Source: Mycolicibacterium cosmeticum (lineage in GTDB: Bacteria > Actinomycetota > Actinomycetes > Mycobacteriales > Mycobacteriaceae). Taken from it: DNA of 64,000 nt. Position numbers and translations under genes: made by a program. Location: NCBI RefSeq assembly GCF_000613185.1, contig NZ_CCBB010000003.1:1984001-2048000 (forward strand). The letters are read 5' to 3'. Positions 45,068 to 54,353 of the stretch are shown piece after piece. The notes beneath the pieces were generated by a model. It was given only the letters and a program-made list of their open reading frames with translations, was not told the origin of the DNA and searched no databases. How positions within the stretch are numbered: the first letter of the stretch is position 1; each line of letters opens with the position of its first letter.

Positions 45068-46419
45068 CCAGCCCGCGCATGACCAGCTCGCGGACCGCCG
45101 AACGCCTCGACGACCTCACCGGACCACCGCCCGGCACCGGCCGCACCCGCTGGTACATCGGCGGCCTGCTCGGCGTCGGGATGTTCGTCAACTACATCGA
45201 CCGGGTCAACCTGTCCGTCGCCACCCCGGCCATCATGGCCGAGTTCGACATCTCAGCGGCCCAGATGGGCGTCGTCGCCTCGGCGTTCCTGTGGACCTAC
45301 GCCATGCTGCAGATGCCCATCGGCACCATCATCGACAAGATCGGCGTGCGCTGGGTCAACCGTGCCGGCGTGTTCCTCTGGGCGGTGGCCTCGTTCCTGT
45401 CGGCCGCCGCAGGCGGACTGGGCCTGCTGCTGGTGGCCCGGCTCCTGCTCGGAGTCGGCGAGGCGCCCACGGTGCCCGCGGGCTGGAAGGCCATCGGCCA
45501 GTGGTTCCCGAAACACGAACGCGGCACGGCCACCGCCATGTTCGACGGTTGCGCCAAGATTTCCAACGTCATCGGCATCCCCATCATGGCGTTCCTGGTG
45601 CCGACGTTCAGCTGGCACGCCGCGTTCATCTTCACCGGTGTCCTGAGCGTGCTGTACCTCCTCGCGTGGTGGCTGCTCTACCGCTCACCGGCCAACGCGG
45701 TGGCCGACGGCCGCATGTCGGCCGCCGAATTGGACTACCTGCGCGCCGGCGGCGCCGAGGACGAGAACGCCGAGACCGGCGGTTCCCTGCAGGGCATCGG
45801 CTACCTGCTGGGACGACGCAAAACCTGGGGCCTGGCACTGGGTTACGCGTCCTACACCTATGCCTACTACGTACTGCTCACCTGGTTGCCCGGCTACCTC
45901 GAGAAGGAGTTCGGCGTCAACCTACTCAAGGGCGGCATCTACAGCATGATCCCGTGGCTGGTGGCCGTCATCGCCCAGTTCCTCATCGCCGGTGTCCTGA
46001 TGGACCGCTGGACCCGGCGCAGCGGCGACATCACCCGGGTGCGTCGCATCGTGTTGGTGACGAGCATGCTGGCGGCCCTGTCGGTGACGGGCGCCGCGTA
46101 CGCCGACACCATCGGCGCCGCGCTGGTGTTCCTGTCCATCGGCGCAGCGGGACTGGCGGTTTCGGTGCCCGCCGGGTCCAGCATCGTCTCGCTGATCGCC
46201 CCGCAGGGGTACACCGGGTCCCTGGCCGGCATCGTCAACTTCGTCGCCAATCTCATCGGCATCGCCGCCCCGATCGTCACGGGGATGGTCGTCGACCGGA
46301 CCGGTTCGTTCGCGGGGGCGTTCATCGCCACCGGAGTGATCCTGGTCGGCGGAATCCTCTGTTACACCGTCGTTCTGGGCCGTATGGACCGCATGCCCGC
46401 ACCCTCGATCAAGGAGTAG
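45064..46419 (+). CDS. MFS transporter, anion:cation symporter (ACS) type
   Basis: A 451-residue permease with about 12 membrane helices. The first-helix motif NYIDRVNLSVATPAIMAEF and IDKIGVRW between helices two and three are typical of the ACS family, which imports sugar acids and other carboxylates. It most likely brings in the carboxylate used by the aldolase and amidase. Starts inside the aldolase stop. Confidence 0.9.
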   Translation: MTSPRMTSSRTAERLDDLTGPPPGTGRTRWYIGGLLGVGMFVNYIDRVNLSVATPAIMAEFDISAAQMGVVASAFLWTYAMLQMPIGTIIDKIGVRWVNRAGVFLWAVASFLSAAAGGLGLLLVARLLLGVGEAPTVPAGWKAIGQWFPKHERGTATAMFDGCAKISNVIGIPIMAFLVPTFSWHAAFIFTGVLSVLYLLAWWLLYRSPANAVADGRMSAAELDYLRAGGAEDENAETGGSLQGIGYLLGRRKTWGLALGYASYTYAYYVLLTWLPGYLEKEFGVNLLKGGIYSMIPWLVAVIAQFLIAGVLMDRWTRRSGDITRVRRIVLVTSMLAALSVTGAAYADTIGAALVFLSIGAAGLAVSVPAGSSIVSLIAPQGYTGSLAGIVNFVANLIGIAAPIVTGMVVDRTGSFAGAFIATGVILVGGILCYTVVLGRMDRMPAPSIKE

Positions 46420-46421
46420 AC

Positions 46422-47228
46422 ATGACCACGAGCATCACCGTCGCCGTCGCCCAGTTCGCCCCCGGCGAGGACAAGGATCGCAATCTAGCCACCATCACCG
46501 GCTTCGTCACCACCGCCAAGGCAGCGGGCGCAGAACTCGTCATCTTCCCCGAGTACGCGATGTTCACCGCACCAACGATGGACGAACGCTTCCTGTCCTC
46601 GGCCGAGTCGCTCGACGGGCCGTTCGTCGCCGCGGTGCGGGACCTGGCACGCCGCGAAGCGATCACCATCGTCGCGGGCATCAACGAGACCACCGACGGA
46701 CCCGACCAGATTCACAACACGCTGATCGCCGTCGACGACGGCGGCAAGGTCGCTGCCACCTATCGGAAACTGCACCTCTACGACGCGTTCGGCTACTCCG
46801 AATCCCGTTTCGTCCGACCGGGTTCGGCGTGCGCGCCCGAGACGTTCGCGGTGGGAGGGCTGACCTTCGGCATGCAGACCTGCTACGACCTGCGGTTCCC
46901 CGAGACCACGCGCAGGCTGGTCGACGCCGGCGCCGACGTGGTGGTGATGCCAGCGGAGTGGGTGCCCGGCCCCCTCAAGGAAGACCACTGGACCACACTG
47001 CTGCGCGCGCGGGCCATCGAGAACACCGTCTACGTGGCCGCCGCCGATCAGTGCGGCGGCAACGGAGCGGGCAACAGCATGATCGTGGACCCGATGGGCG
47101 TGGTGCTGGCCTCCATCGGCGAGGAGGAGGGCATGGTATCCGCCACGGTGCACGGCGACCGTATCGCTCGGGTGCGGCAGAAGAATCCGGCGCTCGCCCT
47201 ACGCCGCTTCACCGTCACCGAACGGTAG
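46422..47228 (+). CDS. Carbon-nitrogen hydrolase (nitrilase superfamily, omega-amidase-like)
   Basis: A 268-residue enzyme with the Glu-Lys-Cys triad: Glu in VIFPEYAMF, Lys in TYRKLHLYD and Cys in MQTCYDLRFPE. The second Glu and loop WTTLLRARAIENTVYV also fit. Short length and YDLRFPE resemble Nit2/omega-amidase enzymes that hydrolyse amides of keto acids. It lies two bases after the MFS stop. It might also deaminate amides formed by the nearby nitrile hydratase (inference only). Confidence 0.9.
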   Translation: MTTSITVAVAQFAPGEDKDRNLATITGFVTTAKAAGAELVIFPEYAMFTAPTMDERFLSSAESLDGPFVAAVRDLARREAITIVAGINETTDGPDQIHNTLIAVDDGGKVAATYRKLHLYDAFGYSESRFVRPGSACAPETFAVGGLTFGMQTCYDLRFPETTRRLVDAGADVVVMPAEWVPGPLKEDHWTTLLRARAIENTVYVAAADQCGGNGAGNSMIVDPMGVVLASIGEEEGMVSATVHGDRIARVRQKNPALALRRFTVTER

Positions 47229-47349
47229 GGCTGGCCGGGCGTGTGAGCTGTCAGCAGATCGGTGGGACCTGAATGTGCTTGCGCGTTGCCTCAGGTTCGA
47301 TCGAGGATGGATGCACAGGTTCGAGTTAGGGGTTTGGGGAGACGCGTCG

Positions 47350-47610
47350 ATGGCGCTAGGCATCGTGAAGTTCTACAAGTCCGAGAAGGGGTGGGGCGCC
47401 ATCTCCTCGGCGGAGTTACCACCGGGGTTGGATGCGTTCATCTCCTTCGCTGACATCAAGGGGCAGAAGGGCTTCCGGGAGTTGGCCGTCGGAGACCGCG
47501 TGGAGTTCGAGTACCAGCCGGCCCGCCAAGACAGTTTCCAGTTCGTGGCGACATGGGCTCGCAGAATCAGCGACGCAGACGGCGACGGGGGAGCGACCGT
47601 CTGGTCGTAG
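47350..47610 (+). CDS. Divergent cold-shock-domain protein
   Basis: An 86-residue OB-fold protein. It aligns with CspA through GIVKFYKSEKGWGAIS and DAFISFADIKG, but the RNA-binding motifs are altered: RNP1 KGFGFI reads KGWGAI and RNP2 VFVHF reads AFISF. Key stacking aromatics and the His are missing, so nucleic-acid binding may be weaker or different. GGGGAGA precedes the ATG. No operon partner is evident; it lies 121 bases after the amidase gene. Confidence 0.8.
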   Translation: MALGIVKFYKSEKGWGAISSAELPPGLDAFISFADIKGQKGFRELAVGDRVEFEYQPARQDSFQFVATWARRISDADGDGGATVWS

Positions 47611-47798
47611 CCCTGTCCCGGCGGGCATCGAGTGTCCCGGGTGAGTCCTTGTCTAACCGGGAGAGCTACGTGAGCGCTCGACGTCCGTTGCGGTGGCGCC
47701 ATGTTTGGGCTGAGGAGATCACCCTTTTGACATCTGCCCGGTTATTGGTGCGGAGGCTGAACGTTGCGACGGCTATACGCGGCATGTCGGCGCGGTCG

Positions 47799-48650
47799 TC
47801 AGCCGGGCACGTCCATGCGCTGGGTCCCGACCACCGACAACAGCCGCAGCGCTTCCTCGGCAGGAGAACCCGGGTCGGCGGTGTAGAGAAAGACTCTCTG
47901 ATCAAGGTCGGCGACATCGAGGGTGTCGCAGTTGAGGGATATCGGTCCCACCACCGGATGCGCAAAGGTCTTGCGCGTGATTGTGCGGGCGCCAACGTCC
48001 CGCCGTTGCCAAAGCCGTGCGAATTCCGCACTGCCGTCGAGCAATTCGGCGATGAGCGCGCAGGTATGCGGATCATCAGGATACGTGGCAGCGGCAACAC
48101 GCAGATGCCGGACGCAGATCTCGCCGAACCCATCCGCGCCAACCAGGCCCCACAACCGCTGACCATCCGAGCCCGGCCCGAGGAACACCCGCCTGGCGAC
48201 GTTGCGTTCCCGAGGGCTGAGCGCCGAGAAGTCCTCCATCAGTGCGCATGCGAGATCGTTCCAAGCGATCACGTCGTAGTTGGCGGAGACGATGATTCCT
48301 GCCGCGAGCGGTAGCCGGCGCAGCAGATCGTGAAGGCTCCGCCGCACCTGCAGGGGTGGGCCGCCGGGCGTCGCGGGCTCGACCCCGGCCAGCCGATGCA
48401 GGTATCTGCTCTCGCCGTCGCTCATCCGCAGTGCGCGCGCCAGACCCGACAACACTTCTCGCGACGGGCGGGGAGCCCGGGCCTGCTCCAGCCGGGTGTA
48501 GTACTCGGTGGAGATGAAGGCCATGTGGGCCACTTCGTCGCGGCGCAGGCCCGGTGTTCGGCGACGCGGACCGGCAGGGATCCCGACGTCTGCCGGTGCA
48601 ATGCGCTCCCTGCGGCTGCGCAGGAATGCACCCAATTCGATCTTGTCCAC
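47799..48650 (-). CDS. XRE-family regulator with MmyB-like domain
   Basis: A 283-residue protein with helix-turn-helix TPGLRRDEVAHMAFISTEYYTRLEQARAPRPS and a C-terminal MmyB domain (SANYDVIAWNDLACALMEDF; VGPISLNCDTLDVADLDQ). It is divergent from an SDR gene, with a perfect 27-base palindrome in the 87-base gap. This XRE/MmyB-SDR arrangement is common in actinobacteria, and the regulator is expected to control the SDR gene. Confidence 0.92.
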   Translation of the reverse strand: MDKIELGAFLRSRRERIAPADVGIPAGPRRRTPGLRRDEVAHMAFISTEYYTRLEQARAPRPSREVLSGLARALRMSDGESRYLHRLAGVEPATPGGPPLQVRRSLHDLLRRLPLAAGIIVSANYDVIAWNDLACALMEDFSALSPRERNVARRVFLGPGSDGQRLWGLVGADGFGEICVRHLRVAAATYPDDPHTCALIAELLDGSAEFARLWQRRDVGARTITRKTFAHPVVGPISLNCDTLDVADLDQRVFLYTADPGSPAEEALRLLSVVGTQRMDVPG

Positions 48651-48678
48651 CTGCCCATTCTGCCCGCGAGAGTGCGCT

Positions 48679-48705
48679 CATCCAGGTACGACCAGTACCT
48701 GGATG
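48679..48705. promoter_or_regulatory. Perfect 11+11 palindrome, candidate XRE/MmyB operator
   Basis: CATCCAGGTAC and GTACCTGGATG are exact reverse complements, separated by GACCA. The site is 33 bases before the SDR start and 29 bases before the regulator start, placed to control both promoters. Confidence 0.75.
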
Positions 48706-48737
48706 CCACGGTTGGGGCTTGTCCAGACTCGGTTGGC

Positions 48738-49517
48738 ATGAGCACAACAGAGACAGGCAACGGTCTGCTGGCCGGCAAGGTCGCCTTCATCTCGGGCGCC
48801 GGTCGCGGCATCGGCGCGGCCGCGGCAAGGCTGTTCGCACGCGAAGGAGCCCGCGTGATGCTGGCAGCGCGAACCGAGTCCCAATTGGCCGACGTGGCCG
48901 CAGCAGTCCGGCTGGGTGGCGGTGAAGCGCACTACGTGAGGTGTGACCTGCGGCAGGCGGACAGCGTGCGGCACGCCGTCGGCCGAACCGTCGAGGTGTT
49001 CGGCCGGCTTGATGTGGCTTTCAACAACGGCGGCATCATCCAGCCGCCCCGCCCCCTCGACACCGTTCCTGAAACCGACTTCGACGACATCTACGCCGTC
49101 AACCTCAAGGCCGTGCACCTCGCGATGTCCGCGGAGGTGGAAGCGATGCGGGCCAGGGCGGGTGGAGGTGCCATCGTCAATACATCGAGTATCGGGAGCT
49201 TGCGCAGCACCCCGGAGATGGCGCCGTACTGCGCGATGAAGCGTGCGGTCAACAGCCTCACGGAGTCGGCTGCCGTGACTTACGGGCCGGAGGGGATTCG
49301 TGTCAACGCGGTGTCGCCGGGTTCTACCTTGACGGAGATGATGCGGGACTGGGACGCCGACAGCCCGGGGGTGATCGACGACATCGCGGCCCGCACGCCC
49401 TTGCGCCGGGCCGCAGACCCCATGGAGGTGGCCGAGGCGGCCGCCTGGCTGCTCAGCGACCGCGCGTCCTTTGTCACCGGTGCACTTCTGCGCGTCGACG
49501 GCGGCTTGCACGTCTGA
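48738..49517 (+). CDS. Short-chain dehydrogenase/reductase (classical)
   Basis: A 259-residue SDR: SGAGRGIG, NNGG in place of NNAG, catalytic SSIGSLRSTPEMAPYCAMKRA where Tyr-x-x-x-Lys is YCAMK, and VDGGLHV at the end. It is the presumed target of the divergent XRE/MmyB regulator. Substrate unknown. Confidence 0.9.
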   Translation: MSTTETGNGLLAGKVAFISGAGRGIGAAAARLFAREGARVMLAARTESQLADVAAAVRLGGGEAHYVRCDLRQADSVRHAVGRTVEVFGRLDVAFNNGGIIQPPRPLDTVPETDFDDIYAVNLKAVHLAMSAEVEAMRARAGGGAIVNTSSIGSLRSTPEMAPYCAMKRAVNSLTESAAVTYGPEGIRVNAVSPGSTLTEMMRDWDADSPGVIDDIAARTPLRRAADPMEVAEAAAWLLSDRASFVTGALLRVDGGLHV

Positions 49518-49543
49518 CCTGTTGGCGGTCATCATCGGTGCCC

Positions 49544-49565
49544 GGACGATCACTCGCGATCGTCC
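49544..49565. terminator. Strong stem-loop between convergent SDR and acetolactate synthase genes
   Basis: GGACGATC and GATCGTCC pair perfectly over a 6-base loop (ACTCGC), followed by TTGCC. It lies midway in the 95-base gap between convergent genes, fitting a bidirectional terminator. Confidence 0.65.
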
Positions 49566-49612
49566 TTGCCGGACTGTACGCCACAGCCTGGGGCGCTCGA
49601 CGACGCCGCGAA

Positions 49613-51274
49613 CTAGGACCAGGACTCGTCGAGCTCGCCCAGTGAGGCGATCAGGGCGCTGTTCGCACGATAGTCAACCGGACACGCGATGACGCTGACG
49701 GTGTCGGCTGCCAGCGCCTCGCGCAGGGTCGGCAGCAGCTGGTCGGCGGCGGAGACACGGTAGCCACGGGCACCGAAACTCTCTGCGTACGAGACGAAGT
49801 CGGGATTGCCGAAGGCCGTGTCGACGTTATGGCCGATCTCCAGGTCCATCTTCCAGCTGATCAGCCCATAGGCATCGTCGACCCAGATGAGAATCACCAT
49901 GGGCGTCCCGACCCGCAGCGCGGTCTCGATCTCCTGGGAGTTCATCAGGAACGATCCGTCACCGGTCGCCACGAGGACCTTCGCCGCCGGACGCGCGATC
50001 TTCGCGGCGATAGCACCGGGCAATGACCACCCCATGGTCGACAATCCATTGGAGATGAGGCACGTGTTCGGTTCATAAGTCGGATACAGCCGGGCCATCC
50101 ACATCTTGAGGGCACCGGTGTCGACCAACACGATGTCGTCCCGGTCGAGCGCCGCCCGCGTATCGGCGACGATCCGTGCCGGGGTGAGGGGAAAGCTGTC
50201 GTCGGCGCGCCCGCGGTCGAGTTCGTCTGCGAGCAGACCCCGGATGCGTTCGTCACCGGACGAATACGGGCGATCAGAGCCCACCGCACCGGCCAGCGCG
50301 TCGAGGCTACGGCCGATGTCGGCATGCAACCCGACGGCGACGTCGTAGTGAACGTCGACCTCGGCCGGAAACCGGTGCACGTGAATGATCTTGGCGTCGC
50401 CGCGTGGATTGATCCGGACCGGATCGAACTCCTGCAACTCGTAGCCAACGGCGACGATCACATCGGCCCGGTCGAACCCGAAGTTGACATAGTCGTGGCG
50501 CATGAACCCGACGGCACCCAGGGCGAGCGGGTGGTCGTCAGGCATGACGCCCTTGCCGTGGAACGTCGTGGCGACCGGCACGCCGAGGGACTCGGCAAAC
50601 CGTCGCACGGCCGCCGACGCATCGCTGCGCACCGCACCGTGCCCCGCGAGCAGCACGGGGTTGCGTGCACTTCGCAGGATCTCGGCGGCCCGAGCGATCT
50701 GGGCGGCGGACGGGTCGTCCGACCGCGGCACATTGACGCGTAGCGGGGCGGCTTCGGCCGGCGCGTCGGCGTCCTCGACGTCCTCGGGGACGGCAAGGTA
50801 CACCGCTCCCGGTCGCTCGGTCTGCGCGAGCTTGAACGCCTTGCGGACCATCTCGGGAACCGACTCAGGCGTCGCGACCAGCGCGGACCACTTGGTGACG
50901 GGCGCGAACATCGATACCAGGTCGACACTCTGGTGGGATTCCTTATAGCTGCGCCGCATTCCTACTTGCGCCGAGAGTGCCAGCACCGGAGCCGAATTGG
51001 TGGTCGCGTCGGCCACTCCGAGGAGCAGATTGATGGCGCCGGGACCGAGCGTGGCCGAGCACACCCCGGCCCTGCCGGTGAGGCGGCCGTAGACTTCCGC
51101 CATGAACGACGCACCCTGCTCATGGCGGGTGAGTACATAGTCGATCGACGAGCGGGATAATGCGTCGACCAACCGGATGTTCTCTTCCCCAGGGATCCCG
51201 AACACGTGCGTGACGCCCTCGTTCTCCAAACATTCGACGATCAACTCGGCGGTGCTGCGCTTGGTCTCCGGCAT
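49613..51274 (-). CDS. Thiamine-diphosphate enzyme, acetolactate synthase-like
   Basis: A 553-residue protein with the three-domain ThDP layout. The N-terminal PYR domain has the catalytic Glu in FGIPGEENIRLV and EQGASFMAEVYGRLTGRAGVC. A middle domain follows, then the PP domain with the metal motif GDGSFLMNSQEIETAL. The absence of a nearby small regulatory subunit and the sequence style (GEENI) suggest a catabolic acetolactate synthase or a related carboligase rather than the biosynthetic IlvB. The start MPETKRS is favoured by alignment over upstream open frame. Confidence 0.85.
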   Translation of the reverse strand: MPETKRSTAELIVECLENEGVTHVFGIPGEENIRLVDALSRSSIDYVLTRHEQGASFMAEVYGRLTGRAGVCSATLGPGAINLLLGVADATTNSAPVLALSAQVGMRRSYKESHQSVDLVSMFAPVTKWSALVATPESVPEMVRKAFKLAQTERPGAVYLAVPEDVEDADAPAEAAPLRVNVPRSDDPSAAQIARAAEILRSARNPVLLAGHGAVRSDASAAVRRFAESLGVPVATTFHGKGVMPDDHPLALGAVGFMRHDYVNFGFDRADVIVAVGYELQEFDPVRINPRGDAKIIHVHRFPAEVDVHYDVAVGLHADIGRSLDALAGAVGSDRPYSSGDERIRGLLADELDRGRADDSFPLTPARIVADTRAALDRDDIVLVDTGALKMWMARLYPTYEPNTCLISNGLSTMGWSLPGAIAAKIARPAAKVLVATGDGSFLMNSQEIETALRVGTPMVILIWVDDAYGLISWKMDLEIGHNVDTAFGNPDFVSYAESFGARGYRVSAADQLLPTLREALAADTVSVIACPVDYRANSALIASLGELDESWS

Positions 51275-51476
51275 ACGCTCACGGTACCGGGAAGGCTTCC
51301 AAGGTAGTCCGAACATGTTCGGCTGCTCGCCACGCTCGATTCGGAGCGCCGACCTGCGGACGCTCAAACATCGAGACTGCGAATCCGTAGGGACGGAATG
51401 AGCTCAGGCGATGTCGGTGGCTACTCGATGTGGTACCTCGTCCCGCCTACGTGGTGGTCAGCCCGTCGCGAAGCGG

Positions 51477-52295
51477 TCAGAGGGTGCTGGCCTGGCGCAC
51501 GAGTCCGAGGCTGAAGGCGAGCCCTGCGGTGGATGTGCGCCTCCGGAATCCGGTCAACCACACCAGGCTCCACAGCGCTGCCTGCAGCAGTGCCAAGGGA
51601 ATTGCCGGGCAGAGCCAGAAAGGCCGGTGTTTGCGCAGTAGGCGAGCTTCCCCGCGCCCGAGCCTGAACTGGCGAGCGAACACGTCACGCAGCGAGTCGG
51701 GTTGAGTTTTGGTCACCACTGCATCGGGCACAAACTCCAGCCTGTACTTCGCGTCGGCCGCGCGGCAGAAGAAGTCCACTTCATCGGCTCCGCCGGAGAA
51801 CGACTCGTCGAATCCGCCGATATCGTCGAAGACGGCGCGAGTGAAACCGCAGTTTGCGCCGTTGGCGTAGGTATAGCGCCCCAGCAGGGCGCGATACAGT
51901 CGGCGTTCCCGACGAAGGAGCCGGCCGTCGGGCAATGCGCAATCCAGTCCTCCGCCGACAAGTTGCGCGCCGCGGCGGAACGCGCGGGCATAAGCCTCCA
52001 ACCATCCGTCGTGGACCACGTCGTCGGCATCGGTGAGCACGATGAAACCGCTGTGCGCGGCTGAGACACCGACATTGCGGGCGACATTGACACCGGCGGC
52101 GCGGGAAGCATCAGCGAGCCGAACCCGCGGACTGGCATAGCCGCGCACGACTGCCGCAGTGCCGTCCACCGAACCGTTATCGGCGACCACAACTTCGAAG
52201 TCGGTATCAGAGGACTGGGCCAGGATCGCATCGATTTGCCGAGGCAGGGTGTCGGCACCGTCCCGGCACGGGATCACAATGCTGATCTCGGTCAC
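51477..52295 (-). CDS. Glycosyltransferase family 2
   Basis: A 272-residue GT-A enzyme: ISIVIPCRDGADTLPRQIDAIL at the start, metal motif TDADDVVHDGWLEAY, GGFDESFSGGADEVDFFCRA as acceptor/catalytic region, and two short hydrophobic stretches at the C-terminus. It probably adds a sugar to a membrane-linked acceptor. It stands alone without other glycan genes, so its product cannot be named. Confidence 0.87.
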   Translation of the reverse strand: MTEISIVIPCRDGADTLPRQIDAILAQSSDTDFEVVVADNGSVDGTAAVVRGYASPRVRLADASRAAGVNVARNVGVSAAHSGFIVLTDADDVVHDGWLEAYARAFRRGAQLVGGGLDCALPDGRLLRRERRLYRALLGRYTYANGANCGFTRAVFDDIGGFDESFSGGADEVDFFCRAADAKYRLEFVPDAVVTKTQPDSLRDVFARQFRLGRGEARLLRKHRPFWLCPAIPLALLQAALWSLVWLTGFRRRTSTAGLAFSLGLVRQASTL

Positions 52296-52633
52296 CCCTG
52301 CAATATAAGCGTATTGTACGATTTTTAGCGAACGTGATTCCGTCTGTACCGGCGATGGTCAGCAGCACGCCTCCTGTCGGGTCGAACGACGCGCACCGGT
52401 CCGCTGCGGACGATGAGCGAGGGGTCTACTTGGCGCGTCACCATTTGCGACGCCGCGATAAAATCGCCGGAGAGGATAACCCTGGCGAAGACCCAGTCCG
52501 CGCTTGACGCCGCGGTAGTGGCTGGTGAACAACGCGTTAAGGCCAGCTCGCGGCGGTATCTGCAACAGTATGGACATATTGTAGTTGTGCTACATTCCTC
52601 TCCGATCAACGAGTGGCCGAGTCCCGGAGAAAC
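52296..52633. other. Divergent intergenic region
   Basis: It holds AT-richer patches at both ends (near 52305-52325 and 52565-52600), likely promoters for the divergent glycosyltransferase and DUF732 genes. I see no gene here. Confidence 0.4.
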
Positions 52634-53140
52634 ATGCAAAGAGCCGAATCCGCCCCAGTCGAGAACGCGTGCTACGGCAGGATGGGTGAGCACGTACGGC
52701 CTCAAAGGATCGCGTCGCTGGCAAATAGTCAGGTCGATACCTGCAACGCGTTTGCCCGTTCCGGGCGACGTCATGCCCAAACGCTCAAGGTGCTTCTGGC
52801 CGGCGCTCTCTGCGGCGCTGCGCCCCTGACCTCCGGGGCTGGCCCGGTCCATGCAGACTCGCCAGGACCTCGTGATCAGAAGTACATCGACCTGCTGACG
52901 TCCGAAGGGCTGGGGTGCTCGACGGATGTTCCCTGCACGGCCACGGGCACTGACCAGGATCTAATCCAGCTCGGGCAGACGATCTGCGCTGCGCTGCGCA
53001 GCGGACGATCGGAGCAGGGGCTCATCAACTACCCGCCCGGCGGCGTCGCCGTAGACCGGTATCGCGCTGGGCTTCTCATCGGCATCAGCGAAGCGGCCTT
53101 CTGCCCGGGAATCTCCGCGCCCCCAGCGCAACCCGCCTAA
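52634..53140 (+). CDS. Exported DUF732-domain protein
   Basis: About 168 residues as called. A hydrophobic export segment (TLKVLLAGALCGAAPLTSGAGPVHA) precedes a DUF732 domain: DQKYIDLLTSEGLGC, LIQLGQTICAALRSG, and the final Cys-containing AFCPGIS. DUF732 is a small helical domain nearly restricted to mycobacteria, usually with two disulfide-forming cysteines. The ATG follows GGAGAAAC, but the N-terminal 45 residues before the signal are unusual, and a later start is possible. Confidence 0.75.
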   Translation: MQRAESAPVENACYGRMGEHVRPQRIASLANSQVDTCNAFARSGRRHAQTLKVLLAGALCGAAPLTSGAGPVHADSPGPRDQKYIDLLTSEGLGCSTDVPCTATGTDQDLIQLGQTICAALRSGRSEQGLINYPPGGVAVDRYRAGLLIGISEAAFCPGISAPPAQPA

Positions 53141-54353
53141 TTCCGGCTGATGCCAAAGACATTCGACGCCTGAACTCATGTAGTCATCTCGTGGCGCCGC
53201 GCCTTGTGCACACAAGGGCCAACGAGTTGTGCGCACGTAACCCTTCGCTCGGCGACTCATCCACGGTGAACGGCAAATTCTCGGAGCGCATGGACGAGTT
53301 GGCCAGAAACGCACACCGCGTGGGGTGGCGGTGCATAGAACGTAGCCGAGTCGTTGCCAATGCAAATACCGTCACGGGTTCCGTGAGTACCTATTCCACT
53401 ACAAAGCCGAGGTCACGGCCCACGGGTCAGCCACCGCCTATGCGTAACGCAGTGAAACGAACGGAGGGGTACCCGAGGTCAAGAATTTGCGCTGGAACTC
53501 AGGTGCGCTCTGTGCGCATTGCGCCGATCCCGACCTCACGTCCGCCGTTCGGATGACACATGTATTCCGCTCCACGCCAATGCAATCGGCAACTTCAGAC
53601 TAGATTGTTGGGCGCCTCCGAGTGTGCAACAATATGCGCGTATTGGATTGCCGATGGCTATGAGTTACGCGGTCACTTCGCCTCTGTCGGGGTGAAGGCA
53701 CTGTCTACTCGGTGGGGGTTGCAAGGGGAGTGCACATTGTTCAAGAGGCTGCGTAACTGGTGGTCCAAGCCCGTCGTTCGGCCCGTCCCTTTCATGCTTG
53801 AGGACCGCTCGGCCCTGCCGGAGCTTGCGAGAACGGACGGCGACCGGCCCTGCGCCAAGAGTGGCTAAATCCGCCTTTCTCCGAGTATGGCAAACGTGGG
53901 GTGTCGTGACGCCGGGTTGTGCGGTGGGGGGATGCGGCTGGTCTTGGGCGGCAGGGGTCTGCGCGCTGGTCCGTCCTCGGCTCTCGTAGAGGGCGGCTGC
54001 TGAGGTTACTGCGGAGGTTGCCGTAGGCGACGTGGTTGCAGATCGGGAAGATGGTGACCACCGTTCCGTGCAGGAACGGAAATGTTCTGGCGCCCAGATT
54101 GATTCGCTTCAAGCGCACCCGTCGCGCCCCGACGATTCTGCCGTCTGCGTTAGCCGGCGAGGTGGGACGGTACACGACGGTCACCTCCCTGTGAGCGGAT
54201 CGATCGCGGGCCGGGATCATTGCAACCCGATATCGGATGCACGCTCAACGATCAGGTGGCCCGGCAGGAGCCTGCCGTCCCGGCAGGCCGATATCCGAAT
54301 ATTGCTACATCTGACAACCACGAAGCTCCGGGCTCCTCCTATACGGTGAGCCG
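53141..54353. other. Gene-poor 1.2-kb stretch
   Basis: No gene with recognisable motifs was found. Composition is less GC-rich and less periodic than the flanks, and the open frames lack family features. One short candidate (53737-53868) is listed separately. It could hold decayed genes or regulatory RNA, but I cannot show this. Confidence 0.45.
53737..53868 (+). CDS. Possible small basic protein
   Basis: A 43-residue frame from TTG, preceded by AAGGGGAG at a good distance. The sequence FKRLRNWWSKPVVRP-VPFMLEDRSALPEL is basic and Trp-rich at the start. No family was recognised. It is the most gene-like frame in the surrounding gene-poor region, but evidence is thin. Confidence 0.25.
   Translation: MFKRLRNWWSKPVVRPVPFMLEDRSALPELARTDGDRPCAKSG

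Noticed and set aside
44742..47228. A single 828-codon frame seeming to fuse a long protein to the carbon-nitrogen hydrolase
   Set aside because: The first 560 codons run out of frame through the aldolase and MFS genes and have Arg/Pro/His-rich, unnatural composition. The hydrolase starts normally at 46422.
53191..53556. A 121-codon plus-strand frame in the gene-poor region
   Set aside because: No motif, poor composition and no convincing ribosome-binding site.
53792..54220. A 142-codon minus-strand frame in the gene-poor region
   Set aside because: Arg/Pro-rich composition and no family features.
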